Shown: positions 16,341-24,655, numbered from the stretch's first letter. The stretch is 64,000 nt of DNA from an uncultured Sutterella sp. (GCA_900545335.1 UQYP01000002.1:183446-247445); one strand, 5' to 3'. Notes: generated by a model not told the origin, from the letters alone. Numbers and translations are program-made.

Positions 16341-16476
16341 CTTGCATCAGTTTGCTGCGTCGCAGCCTTGTTGGGGCGAACTGGGGCAACAGGTCGAATT
16401 GCGGTTCTCGCACGGCGAATCTGAACAACTTTTCGTCTAACAGCTGGGCGAATAACAGGTGCCGGCTTTCGTCCGA
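16341..16476 (+). repeat. DGR template repeat (TR)
   Basis: 136 bp matching VR in length and register. It holds 26 adenines, of which 21 are changed in VR. In the VR reading frame it is rich in AAC/AAT, AGC/AGT and AGG codons, the usual design in which A changes can yield most residues without stop codons. Its transcript would be the template for A-mutagenic cDNA synthesis by the downstream reverse transcriptase. Confidence 0.95.
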
Positions 16477-16602
16477 TACGCAGAGTACAGGCTTTGCCTA
16501 ATCCCGCGGCTGGATCTTTTGGCCTTCTCGAAAGGGAAAACACACAAAGGGAATGGGGTGCGGCTAGTAGCAACAAGCGAACGTCGTGCCCCATACATTT
16601 CA
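16477..16602 (+). ncRNA. Spacer of the DGR template RNA, between TR and RT
   Basis: 126 nt between TR and the RT start without a conserved gene. In the BPP-1 DGR an equivalent spacer of roughly 140 nt downstream of TR folds, binds RT and primes cDNA synthesis. Position and length match, so TR plus this spacer is likely one non-coding RNA. The RNA itself is inferred. Confidence 0.55.
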
Positions 16603-17628
16603 ATGAAAAAACATGGACATCTTTGGGACAAGCTTGTTGATCCTGAAAATCTACGGCTTGCGATCAAGAATGCCTCAAGGGGGAAGCGCTGGCAGCGCAA
16701 AGTTCAAAAAGTGCTTGCCAGGGAGGATGAGTGTGTGCAGGATTTGCACAATATGCTCATCACCGGCCAATACCATACAGCGGAGTACAAAACAAAGGTC
16801 ATATACGAACCCAAGCAGCGCACAATCTTCATTTTGCCGTTTTACCCGGATCGAATTGTGCACCATGCCATCATGCAAGTGTTGGAGCCTATTTGGGACG
16901 GTCTTTTGATCTCCGATTCCTACGCTTGCCGAGTAGGCAAGGGGCAGCATGCCGGATCTCGGCGCTGCATGCAATGGACAAGGCGGTTTAAGTATTGCTT
17001 GAAATGTGATGTGAGCAAGTTTTATCCCTCGCTCGATCACGAGGTCCTGAGAAAGATCATTCGAAAGAAACTTAAGGACCCGTTTCTATTGAATCTTTTG
17101 GATGAGATTATCGGCAGCGTGCCAAATGGTAAAAATGTACCGATTGGAAATTACTTGAGCCAATGGTTTGGCAATATCTACCTCAATGAGCTTGACACCT
17201 TCATCAAGCAAGAAAAGCGAATCAAACCCTATTTGCGGTACTGCGATGATTTTGTCATTTTCTCAAACGACAAAAGCGAGCTTCATGCGCTTGCTGCTGA
17301 AATAAAAGATTTTCTCGGCAGCAAGTTGCTTTTACGGCTGAGCAAATGCGAGGTTTTTCCGGTAACGCAGGGAATTGATTTTCTTGGCTATCGGCATTTT
17401 TCGCAAGGTTACATTCTGGTGCGGAAATCGACGGCCAAGCGCGTCAAACAGCGGATGTCTGCTGTTTTGCATGACCTGGAGTCAGGCAAGCTGACGGTTG
17501 AGAGAGCGACCGCGAAAGTGGCCAGCACCGAAGGGTGGCTTAAACATGCCAACACGAGGCATTTCAGTTTGTCTTTAAAACTGGCAGAGATCAAAAAGGA
17601 GATAGCAAATCATGAAAAAGTTCAGTGA
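16603..17628 (+). CDS. DGR reverse transcriptase
   Basis: A 341-aa group II-intron-like RT. It shows the first catalytic Asp in CDVSKFYPS (about D136), IGNYLSQ at about 181-187 (the SQ form is typical of DGR RTs, in place of QG), YCDD at 213-216 and the LGY motif at about 261. ATG 16603 is chosen because MKKHGHLWDKLVDPENL is the usual DGR RT N-terminus; a GTG at 16459 inside TR is rejected. No strong Shine-Dalgarno is seen. It would copy the TR RNA into adenine-mutated cDNA that replaces VR. Confidence 0.95.
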   Translation: MKKHGHLWDKLVDPENLRLAIKNASRGKRWQRKVQKVLAREDECVQDLHNMLITGQYHTAEYKTKVIYEPKQRTIFILPFYPDRIVHHAIMQVLEPIWDGLLISDSYACRVGKGQHAGSRRCMQWTRRFKYCLKCDVSKFYPSLDHEVLRKIIRKKLKDPFLLNLLDEIIGSVPNGKNVPIGNYLSQWFGNIYLNELDTFIKQEKRIKPYLRYCDDFVIFSNDKSELHALAAEIKDFLGSKLLLRLSKCEVFPVTQGIDFLGYRHFSQGYILVRKSTAKRVKQRMSAVLHDLESGKLTVERATAKVASTEGWLKHANTRHFSLSLKLAEIKKEIANHEKVQ

Positions 17629-17896
17629 TTTTGCAGATGAGCAAGGGCTCGTTGGAGAAAAAATGCCTGTTGCCGAGGTTTTTAATAAAACCATCGTCGT
17701 GACCGGGTACCGTGTCATCGACTCTAAGGCAGTCAAAGGCAAACGTTGCCTGCAGCTGCAGTTTGAGCTGGATGGTGAAAAGCACGTGCTTTTCAGTACC
17801 AGCGAAGTGCTTCTGCGGCAAACCGAAAAATATGCCGAACACATCCCGTTCGAAACGGTTATTAAAAAGGTCGGCAGTTATCACACTTTCACTTAG
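17612..17896 (+). CDS. Small protein coupled to the DGR RT, function unknown
   Basis: A 94-aa protein whose ATG lies 17 nt before the RT stop, with AAGGAG upstream, so it is translationally coupled to RT. The body is strand-rich (KTIVVTGYRVIDSKAVKGKRC, LQLQFELDGEKHVLFSTSEVLL, IKKVGSYHTFT) and could be a small beta-barrel. It does not look like the helical Avd accessory protein. Its tight linkage makes it a candidate partner of RT or cDNA, but it may also be an unrelated phage gene. Confidence 0.7.
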   Translation: MKKFSDFADEQGLVGEKMPVAEVFNKTIVVTGYRVIDSKAVKGKRCLQLQFELDGEKHVLFSTSEVLLRQTEKYAEHIPFETVIKKVGSYHTFT

Positions 17897-17905
17897 GTGA
17901 TCAAA

Positions 17906-18217
17906 ATGCAAGGTTTTCCGAAAACTTTAAATACCCGCGAAGATTATGAATATGTCCGTTTGAATTTTGCAAAAGAGCTCTGGGCTCCTGAGTTCCAGGC
18001 TCTTCTGGATTCGAATTACGGATGGTTTTTTGTCAAGGAATTGGGAGAAGATGAACCTGGCGTGACTGATGACACGCATAAGGTTGAGGAGCAGCGTGAC
18101 ACATCCGGTGATGCGGAAAAAGTGGTGTGCTATCAGTTTGAATATCGAGAGGTTGAAAACAGCAAACTCAAACGCTTGGGATATAGCGTTTCAGAGGTGC
18201 AAACATTGCTTCAATAA
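17906..18217 (+). CDS. Phage protein of unknown function after the DGR
   Basis: A 103-aa acidic protein. ATG 17906 follows AGGTGA at a good distance; the GTG nine bases upstream is less likely. It begins MQGFPKTLNTREDYEYVRLN and ends in KRLGYSVSEVQTLLQ. Small proteins of this kind often follow tail-fibre genes in myophages, so it might be a fibre-related factor. No domain was recognised. A strong terminator follows. Confidence 0.6.
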   Translation: MQGFPKTLNTREDYEYVRLNFAKELWAPEFQALLDSNYGWFFVKELGEDEPGVTDDTHKVEEQRDTSGDAEKVVCYQFEYREVENSKLKRLGYSVSEVQTLLQ

Positions 18218-18229
18218 AGTTTTCGGAGA

Positions 18230-18267
18230 GCAATAAGAAACCCGCCAGCGTGCGGGTTTTTTATTGC
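18230..18267. terminator. Strong intrinsic terminator after the tail/DGR module
   Basis: A 16-bp stem (GCAATAAGAAACCCGC paired to its complement, one G-U) with a 6-nt loop, T-rich on the plus side and A-rich before, so it can act in both directions. It separates the tail/DGR genes from the lysis cassette. Confidence 0.85.
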
Positions 18268-18286
18268 CTCCGATCAGGAGAAAACA

Positions 18287-18751
18287 ATGTTGACAACGAT
18301 TTTGCCTCAGGGCGCAGAAAGATCTCTCATGATTTTAGGTGGCACCGTGGGAGGATTTTTAAGTTTTGCATTCGGAGATATTGGCCCGCTTTTTATGTGG
18401 CTGATTATTTTCGTTTGCATTGATTTTTTGACAGGGACATTGGCCTCGATTGTCCGGGGGACTTGGACAAGCAAACAGTGCGGCATAGGTGTAATTAAAA
18501 AGGTCCTCTACTTCTGCATTGTGGCCTTGGCGCACGGGCTCGATGTCGTATTCAGTTCGCTCATTCATGTCGAGATTTTGCAATCGATTGTGATCTGCGC
18601 TTATGCAGCAGGTGAAGTCGGCAGCATCTTGGAAAACATTGAGGCATGCGGTTTCGGCAGTGTCGTTCCGTCCGGCATTCGCCGGTTGATCAAAGCGCTC
18701 AATGAACGAGTCGAAAACGCTGTGGACGATTTTGAGGGAGGGAAAAAATGA
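18287..18751 (+). CDS. Phage holin
   Basis: A 154-aa membrane protein with about three hydrophobic segments (around residues 15-50, 75-95 and 100-120) and a charged C-terminus, like the Cph1/toxin-secretion holin family (DFLTGTLASIVRGTWTS). AGGAG precedes the ATG. It would form lesions in the inner membrane at lysis time and release the endolysin encoded next, whose start overlaps its stop by 4 nt. Confidence 0.82.
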   Translation: MLTTILPQGAERSLMILGGTVGGFLSFAFGDIGPLFMWLIIFVCIDFLTGTLASIVRGTWTSKQCGIGVIKKVLYFCIVALAHGLDVVFSSLIHVEILQSIVICAYAAGEVGSILENIEACGFGSVVPSGIRRLIKALNERVENAVDDFEGGKK

Positions 18752-19203
18752 GAGCGGATAGTTTCGGCACTTTCCAGCCGGCAATTGCTGCAGATTTTGT
18801 GGCGCAGTTTGAGGGCTTGAGGCTTAAGGCTTATCGATGTCCGGCAGGGGTTTTAACGATCGGCTATGGTCATACTGGTCCCGATGTGACAGAGGGTCTT
18901 GAGATTACTGAGAAAAGAGCCAAAGTGCTTCTTTGTGAGGATCTTGCCAAACATGCGCAAGCTCTTTCCCGGTACGTCAATATCCCAATTAACGCCAACC
19001 AATATGTGGCGTTGCTTTCTCTTGCGTTTAACGTTGGCGTGCATGCCGTGGCAAGTTCGACTCTTTTGCGATTGATCAACACGGGGCGCAACCAGGAAGC
19101 TGCAGATCAGTTTTTGCGCTGGAATAAGTCTGGCGGCAAGGTGCTTGATGGCTTGACTCGCCGGCGTGAAGCGGAAAGGGAGCTGTTTTTAAAAGATGAG
19201 TAA
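18748..19203 (+). CDS. Phage endolysin, GH24 lysozyme
   Basis: A 151-aa T4-type lysozyme that cleaves MurNAc-GlcNAc bonds of peptidoglycan. The catalytic arrangement is seen in FEGLRLKAYRCPAGVLTIGYGHT-like order: Glu22, Cys31 where T4 has Asp20, and Thr37, with the family's 9- and 15-residue spacing. A Cys at this place occurs in many GH24 enzymes. No signal-anchor helix is present, so export depends on the holin. It overlaps the genes on both sides. Confidence 0.92.
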   Translation: MRADSFGTFQPAIAADFVAQFEGLRLKAYRCPAGVLTIGYGHTGPDVTEGLEITEKRAKVLLCEDLAKHAQALSRYVNIPINANQYVALLSLAFNVGVHAVASSTLLRLINTGRNQEAADQFLRWNKSGGKVLDGLTRRREAERELFLKDE

Positions 19204-19633
19204 ATACCTGTATCTGATTTGTGCTCTTGCGGGTTTCGTCTTGGGGTGGTTCGTTACTTCGGCTGGATATAAGGCGGAAATTGCGGACATGGAAAGAGAA
19301 AACGCTCGAGCTGTCGAAAAACTGGTGGAGTCTCACAATGAGAAACTGGAAAACGAGAGCCGGGTACTGGCTCAAGCTGTTAGCGAGCGTGATGCTGAGA
19401 TTGATCGTGCTCGCCGGCTTGAGCTCGATCTTGCTCGTTATGCTCAGCGGTTGCGCGACGCGCAGCGTGCCAGTAGAGTGCCCGCAGCCAACGTCGATTC
19501 CGGAAAGTCTGGTGAGCGATCAGACGAGCGCTGTGGAGAGCTGCTTGTCCGACTTTCGGAAAGCGGTTCAGGATGCTGCGCTTTACTTGGAAAGCTTAAC
19601 GCGGACCGAAACGCAGTGAGAAAAATGCAGTAG
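19196..19633 (+). CDS. i-spanin, Rz-like
   Basis: A 145-aa protein with one N-terminal transmembrane segment (LYLICALAGFVLGWFVTSAG) and a long coiled coil (residues about 30-90), as in inner-membrane spanins. With Rz1 it would fuse inner and outer membranes in the last step of lysis. The ATG overlaps the lysozyme stop (ATGAGTAA). A second reading frame inside encodes Rz1. Confidence 0.85.
   Translation: MSKYLYLICALAGFVLGWFVTSAGYKAEIADMERENARAVEKLVESHNEKLENESRVLAQAVSERDAEIDRARRLELDLARYAQRLRDAQRASRVPAANVDSGKSGERSDERCGELLVRLSESGSGCCALLGKLNADRNAVRKMQ
19392..19619 (+). CDS. o-spanin lipoprotein, Rz1-like, nested in Rz
   Basis: A 75-aa protein in the +1 register wholly inside Rz. It has a lipoprotein signal peptide ending in the lipobox LSGC (MLRLIVLAGLSSILLVMLSGC-like order), then a Pro-containing start and a helical rest. 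This is the classical nested Rz/Rz1 arrangement. ATG 19392 gives a normal signal-peptide length. Confidence 0.82.
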   Translation: MLRLIVLAGLSSILLVMLSGCATRSVPVECPQPTSIPESLVSDQTSAVESCLSDFRKAVQDAALYLESLTRTETQ

Positions 19634-19638
19634 CAGTT

Positions 19639-19664
19639 GCCCGGGCGCGTCCCGGGCTTTTTTA
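19639..19664. terminator. Terminator between lysis genes and integrase
   Basis: Stem GCCCGGG / CCCGGGC with a CGCGT loop and a T run on the plus strand. It ends the lysis transcript and overlaps the 3' end of the convergent integrase gene. Confidence 0.85.
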
Positions 19665-21026
19665 TTCGATGCCGAGCGCTTTCTTTTTGATGGCCGAGAC
19701 TTCGCTCATGCAGAATTTTGCCCAGGCATCAAAGACAATGCGCATTTCCCCAATTGCTTGGTCGCGATCGTATGCGCATGCGTAATTTTCGTGACTGTGA
19801 TCCAGACAGCTTTCCCGGATGTCCCAAGAAAATTGAGGATGGTTGAAGCCGATTGCATCTTTTGCCCAGGTGTTGAAGGTCGCTCGAGCAAGCCCATGAG
19901 GCGTTACTCGACGCGGGAAGCCGGTGGGGTTGAGCTGGTTGAGATCCACCCAGCCAATGCCGTCGATTTTTTTCTTTTCCATGTGCAGCGTTTTGATGGG
20001 CTTTGACAGGCCATCAAGCGACATGGGTTCAAATCGTCCCTCGCGGATGTTGGGAAAAACAAAAGGGCACTCGAGCTCGAAGCGCGGCGCGGTTTTCAAT
20101 AGCCAAATGGCCTCAGGTGACAGGGGTGTTTTCCTGTCGAAAGGGATCTTGTTCTTTTTGACCTTCATTCGCTCGCGGGGGATGACGTGCATGGCACCTT
20201 TGGGCGAATCCCAAACGATTTCATCCCAGCGAGCTTCTCTGGCCGTTGAATTTCTGGCGGCCGTGAGAATGGCAAAGGCGAGACATCGTGCACCTTGAGA
20301 CGTTCGCACGTGATCGAGCAGCGCGGCGAAAAACGCCGGCATTTGATCCGGAGGCAATGCCGGCTCATTTCCGCTTTGCGGCCGATGCAGAGGCAAGAGA
20401 TCTCCCAAGCGGCCATCTTTGACTTGGGCCGGATTTGGGCCGGCCGGGATGAGCTTTTCCCGCATTGCCCAATCAATGGCCTGCTTGAGGTCCGACAGAA
20501 TTCTTTCTGGGGTGTCGATCATTGTTCGCCATTTTTCGGCGAACACGTCGGCCAGGCGCTCGGGGGTGAGCTGGATAACCGGCATTGTGGCCACGTCGGC
20601 CGGCACATGGTTGCGCAAATAGCCGAGCCATAACTCATCCCGGGGACGTGAGGCGTCTGCCCAGCGTCCGCGGGCCACATTGAAGTCAATCCATTTGAAA
20701 ACCAATTCCTCGACTGTTAGGCTTTGACGCTGGACGGCCATGCGCTTGATTTTTTGCTCTTGGGAAGGGTCTATGCCTTCATCGAGTTTTTTGCGCCATT
20801 CTGCAGCCTTTTTGAAAGCCTCGGCCAAGGACATTTCCGGGTATGCTCCCAGGGCGAAATGGCGTGTCGCTCCGTTTCTTTGGTAGCGTAAGAAAAAATA
20901 CTTTCTGATGTAGCCGTTTTGCAGTTTTGAGACCTTGACAATAAGGCCCGGTACGCCGCCGCAGGAGGTTGTTTTTGTGATGCTCTGCAGCTTTTTGTCG
21001 GTGATCTTGGCGAGCAGCTTTGGCAT
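19662..21026 (-). CDS. Prophage tyrosine integrase (P4-like, DUF4102 arm domain)
   Basis: A 454-aa integrase. The N-terminal ~90 residues are the DUF4102 arm-binding domain (YFFLRYQRNGATRHFALGAYPEMSL); a core-binding domain and a catalytic domain follow. Catalytic Arg lies in TAARNSTAREARW, the second box reads HGLAR and the nucleophile is Tyr in ENYACAYDRD. The HGLAR box places Arg four residues after His rather than three. ATG 21026 has AAAGGAA upstream. The gene lies next to a tRNA-Pro 3' end, its likely integration target. Confidence 0.92.
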   Translation of the reverse strand: MPKLLAKITDKKLQSITKTTSCGGVPGLIVKVSKLQNGYIRKYFFLRYQRNGATRHFALGAYPEMSLAEAFKKAAEWRKKLDEGIDPSQEQKIKRMAVQRQSLTVEELVFKWIDFNVARGRWADASRPRDELWLGYLRNHVPADVATMPVIQLTPERLADVFAEKWRTMIDTPERILSDLKQAIDWAMREKLIPAGPNPAQVKDGRLGDLLPLHRPQSGNEPALPPDQMPAFFAALLDHVRTSQGARCLAFAILTAARNSTAREARWDEIVWDSPKGAMHVIPRERMKVKKNKIPFDRKTPLSPEAIWLLKTAPRFELECPFVFPNIREGRFEPMSLDGLSKPIKTLHMEKKKIDGIGWVDLNQLNPTGFPRRVTPHGLARATFNTWAKDAIGFNHPQFSWDIRESCLDHSHENYACAYDRDQAIGEMRIVFDAWAKFCMSEVSAIKKKALGIE

Positions 21027-21036
21027 ATCATTTCCT

Positions 21037-21108
21037 TTTATAAGTAACAATGAAATTTCCCGAGTTTCAAAAACGGTGTTTTTGTTACTTATAGTTGTTA
21101 CTTATAAA
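21037..21108. repeat. Three copies of a 12-14 bp site upstream of the integrase
   Basis: TTGTTACTTATA occurs at 21082-21093 and 21095-21108 on the plus strand and in inverted orientation at 21037-21050. Such repeated sites beside int and att are likely arm-type integrase/Xis sites, or operators controlling int. Confidence 0.6.
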
Positions 21109-21250
21109 CGCGAGCTTTGGGCGAAAACGGGCGACAATGGGCAACAAGTTTTTTGCAGGAAAATCGCTCGAAAAGCCTTTGTTTGTAAGGAAAAGGATAG
21201 CAAAGGGCAACAAAAAAAGCGACCTGGCAACAGATCGCTTTTTGGAATCC
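21109..21250. other. Intergenic region between integrase sites and tRNA-Pro
   Basis: 142 bp without a gene. It presumably contains part of the prophage attachment region, as the prophage must end near the tRNA 3' end. The core cannot be delimited because the other att copy is outside the window. Confidence 0.5.
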
Positions 21251-21327
<77 letters not shown>

Positions 21328-21341
21328 ATTACTCTTCGATA

Positions 21342-22337
21342 TTAAGCTTTGCGCTCAACAACGAAGGATAGCAATTCTATCAGAGAATTTTTAAAAATGG
21401 AAGAGGGAATCGGATCAAGTGCATTTTTTCCTTTTTCAAGCTCAAGCACTGCTCTTGCTTTGCACTTTTCAAGCGCACCGCTTGTTTGAATAAGGTGTGA
21501 AATTTTTTCAAAGTCACCGTGTCCGTGGCGAATTGCCTCTTCAATAAATCCCTTGTCTTCAGGACCGACAGCCTGCATTGCATAGATGACAGGAAGGGTC
21601 ACTTTGCCTTCAGCGAAATCAGCGCCGATTTGTTTTCCGCTTTCGCTAGGATTGCCCGAGTAATCAAGAATGTCATCTGCGATCTGAAAGGCGTTACCTA
21701 AAGCCATTGTGTAATCAACAAGGGCTTTTTCAGCCTCGGGGCCGGCCCCGGCTAAGGCAGAAGCCATTTTGGCTGCGGCGGCAAATAAGACGGAGGTTTT
21801 GCGTTCAATGACTTTTAAGTAGCGTGGTTCATCAACGCTTGGGTCATGGGCATTTTTCATTTGAATGACTTCGCCTTCGCTTAAGGTATTGGCAGCGCTT
21901 GCCAAAGCCTGCATGACCTTTAGGTTGCCGATACGGATCATCATCTCAAATGAGCGCGTGTACATAAAGTCACCCACCAAAACAGCAACGCTGTTGCCCC
22001 AACGGGCGTTTGCAGTGGGTCTGCCGCGGCGCATCATGCCTTCATCGACCACATCGTCGTGCATGAGTGTGGCCGTGTGAAGCATTTCTATTGTGGCCCC
22101 CAATTCTCGGTGAGCGCGGCCTTCGTAGCCCAGGGCTTTTGCCATCAGCATCAAAAGAGCCGGGCGCATACGCTTGCCGCCTGCCTGCGTGATATACGAG
22201 CCGATTTCTGTAATCGTCGGGCTCTGGCTATGAGCAAATTCACGCGCAAGAATTTCGTTGACCGCTTTCAAATCGTCAGCAATAGGTGCCAGAACGGTTT
22301 GAACGGATTGCTTAAGAGAAGAAGTGTTCGAAGTCAT
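21342..22337 (-). CDS. ispB: Octaprenyl-diphosphate synthase
   Basis: A 331-aa trans-polyprenyl synthase that elongates FPP with IPP to make the quinone side chain. Both Asp-rich motifs are present: HDDVVDEG with the following GRPTANARWGN, and ADDILDYSG. The GGKRMRPAL motif is near residue 50. ATG 22337 is preferred over an upstream ATG because MTSNTSSLKQSVQTVLAPI is the usual start region. It is the first host gene beyond the tRNA. Confidence 0.85.
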   Translation of the reverse strand: MTSNTSSLKQSVQTVLAPIADDLKAVNEILAREFAHSQSPTITEIGSYITQAGGKRMRPALLMLMAKALGYEGRAHRELGATIEMLHTATLMHDDVVDEGMMRRGRPTANARWGNSVAVLVGDFMYTRSFEMMIRIGNLKVMQALASAANTLSEGEVIQMKNAHDPSVDEPRYLKVIERKTSVLFAAAAKMASALAGAGPEAEKALVDYTMALGNAFQIADDILDYSGNPSESGKQIGADFAEGKVTLPVIYAMQAVGPEDKGFIEEAIRHGHGDFEKISHLIQTSGALEKCKARAVLELEKGKNALDPIPSSIFKNSLIELLSFVVERKA

Positions 22338-22408
22338 AGTGGGCTCATTATACCTGCTGGCAAAAAACAAAAAGGGGAGGTTTTAAACCTCCCCCCTGAT
22401 GCTTTCTT

Positions 22409-24655
22409 TTAAGCGGTTTGAGACTTATTTTCTACCGTTTTTTCAGGTACCGTTGCATTGAGCTTTTGCTGAAGCATCGCGATGATTTCATAGTGATTGA
22501 TCAGTTCGCGTGCAAAAAGCAGGAAGCTTAAGAACAGTTCACAGCCTCTGGAAGAGAATCCTTTATCGGGACCGTTGCGCAAAAGCTTTTCCTGAATTGT
22601 CTCAATACGGCTTAGAAGCGATTGAGCATTGGCGTGCAATGCGCTCACATCCGCCCTGCCGTTATGGTTGCCGACAATTTCAAGTAAGAGCTGTGACAGG
22701 TCTGCCAGGTCCTGACTTAATTCACCTTGGAAGGTACGGTGACGATTGGCAATGTGATCCTTTGCCACACGTGAGAGCGCTTGAAGCGAACGGCCGACAT
22801 CGCGCAGGTTTGTAAACGTTCTGAAATAACTGTAGCGAGCGTCGTTATCTTCTTTAGTGGGAACATAAGCCGTATTGCCCATCTTGTAGTAGACGCCTCT
22901 TTCGTTCGTTAACTGATCAAAATTTTCATTGGCTTGCAGCTTCAGCTTGCGCAATCCGCCTTCATCGTCATTTAAGAACATTTCAACGATGTTGTTGTAA
23001 AGCGTCACGGTCGTCAGGAGGTTTTCGCCGACACGTTGATTCAAAATTTCGCGAATCTTATCGACGTCATAACGAATGGCTTGTTCTGCTTTGTAGTTGG
23101 CTTCCTGCTGATTAAAGCGCATGTTGCTGCGAACGATCAGGAAGAAGGCAAGCAAAGCAAGAACGAAAGCAATGAAGCCGCCGCCCAGGAAAATGATGAT
23201 ACAGACAACCGCTGCCAAGGTACTCGCTGTTAAAGCCGTCAGGAACCAGCCGCTGATCACGGTTAAAACACCGGAGATACGATATACGGCCGTTTCACGG
23301 TCCCAGGCACCGTCAGCAAATGATGAACCCATCGCCACCATAAAAGTGACATAGGTTGTGGAGAGCGGCAACTGCAATGAGGTGGCAGAAGAAATCAGTG
23401 CGGCTGACAACACGAGGTTCACCGAAGCTCGCACATAGTCAAAGGGCAAAGGTACTTCGCCGCGCTTAAGTCTTCTGGGCTTAAAGCGAGAATCGAGTCC
23501 TTTTTTGACCGCACCGGGAATCAACTGATTGACGATATTGCCCAAACCCATAGAGGCTCGAACGATTACACGACCGGGAATGGAGGAGCCGAACTGCTCA
23601 TGATCGCTTTGTTGAGAGGACAAATTCAAAGCAGTTTGCAAAACACGGTGGGCCTTTTTAGAAAACCACAGCGTATAAACCATCACGAGACCCGAGGCGA
23701 TCAGGAAGAAGGTCTCGGTCTTCGTAGAAACCAAGAGTCCCTTCATCATCAAGTCATCAGGTTGAGCGCCGGAGGCCATCCAAATCTTGAAGCTGTCGTA
23801 TGCGGCCAAAGGCACACCGACGAAGTTCACCAGGTCGTTACCGGCAAAAGCGAAAGCCAACGAGAAGGTGCCGGCCAGAATAACGATCTTGAAGACGTTG
23901 AACTTGCAGACAAGAATCAGGATTTGGAAAAGAATAGAAAAACCGACAAAAAGCGTTATAACCAACATGGGTGTATTGACCTGAATCCAGTCAATCCACT
24001 CAGGACGCATAAAGCTTGCACCCTTGGCGCCCTTCATAACGAGGAAGTAGGCAATAGCCGTAATCGAGAGACCGCCGAAGACGCCGCCGACATAGGGATA
24101 AACTCTTTCAAAATGGAAAGAGAAAATCAGGCGCATGATGTATTGAATAACAGCACCTGAGACAAAGGCCACGACCACGGAAATCAAAATGCCGGAAATG
24201 ATCGTGAGTGATTTACTTGTATTAATAAAATCAAAAATCATTTCCATTGAGGCGCCGTCCAAATAAAGCTTGAATGCGGCGGCTGCAATAGCACTGCCTA
24301 ATAATTCAAAAACAATAGAAACAGTGGTTGAGGTGGGGAGGCCGAGAGAGTTGAAGGCGTCCAGTAAGATCACGTCGGCAATCATTACCGCAAAGAAAAT
24401 AATCATCACCTCGGTGAAGTTAAACATTTGCGGGTGGAAAATGCCGGATCGCGCAATTTCCATCATGCCTGATGAGAATGTAGCGCCGAGCAATACCCCG
24501 AACGTTGCAACCCACATCGTCGTGCGAAAGCTTGCGATGCGGGATCCCATAGCAGAATTTAGGAAGTTTACGGCGTCGTTGCTGACGCCAACGAAAAGGT
24601 CAAAGCAGGCGAGCCCGGCCAGAAACACGAGCATCGCTATATAGTAATATTCCAT
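22409..24655 (-). CDS. PiT-family inorganic phosphate transporter
   Basis: A 748-aa membrane protein. Two PHO4 signature halves are seen: GVSNDAVNFLNSAMGSR and GLPTSTTVSIVF near the N-terminus, AGNDLVNFVG and LSTTYVTFMVAMGSS further on. After the last membrane segments there is a ~220-residue cytoplasmic helical domain, longer than in E. coli PitA (499 aa). It likely imports phosphate with a cation. ATG 24655 begins the first hydrophobic segment. Three Pho-box repeats upstream suggest PhoB control. Confidence 0.88.
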   Translation of the reverse strand: MEYYYIAMLVFLAGLACFDLFVGVSNDAVNFLNSAMGSRIASFRTTMWVATFGVLLGATFSSGMMEIARSGIFHPQMFNFTEVMIIFFAVMIADVILLDAFNSLGLPTSTTVSIVFELLGSAIAAAAFKLYLDGASMEMIFDFINTSKSLTIISGILISVVVAFVSGAVIQYIMRLIFSFHFERVYPYVGGVFGGLSITAIAYFLVMKGAKGASFMRPEWIDWIQVNTPMLVITLFVGFSILFQILILVCKFNVFKIVILAGTFSLAFAFAGNDLVNFVGVPLAAYDSFKIWMASGAQPDDLMMKGLLVSTKTETFFLIASGLVMVYTLWFSKKAHRVLQTALNLSSQQSDHEQFGSSIPGRVIVRASMGLGNIVNQLIPGAVKKGLDSRFKPRRLKRGEVPLPFDYVRASVNLVLSAALISSATSLQLPLSTTYVTFMVAMGSSFADGAWDRETAVYRISGVLTVISGWFLTALTASTLAAVVCIIIFLGGGFIAFVLALLAFFLIVRSNMRFNQQEANYKAEQAIRYDVDKIREILNQRVGENLLTTVTLYNNIVEMFLNDDEGGLRKLKLQANENFDQLTNERGVYYKMGNTAYVPTKEDNDARYSYFRTFTNLRDVGRSLQALSRVAKDHIANRHRTFQGELSQDLADLSQLLLEIVGNHNGRADVSALHANAQSLLSRIETIQEKLLRNGPDKGFSSRGCELFLSFLLFARELINHYEIIAMLQQKLNATVPEKTVENKSQTA

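Noticed and set aside
16459..16602. N-terminal extension of the RT from a GTG inside the template repeat
   Set aside because: The DGR RT family begins with the MKKHG-LW type sequence found at 16603; the extension is translated TR/spacer sequence.
23600..24160. Long plus-strand frame inside the phosphate transporter
   Set aside because: Product lacks any domain character and lies opposite clear PHO4 motifs.
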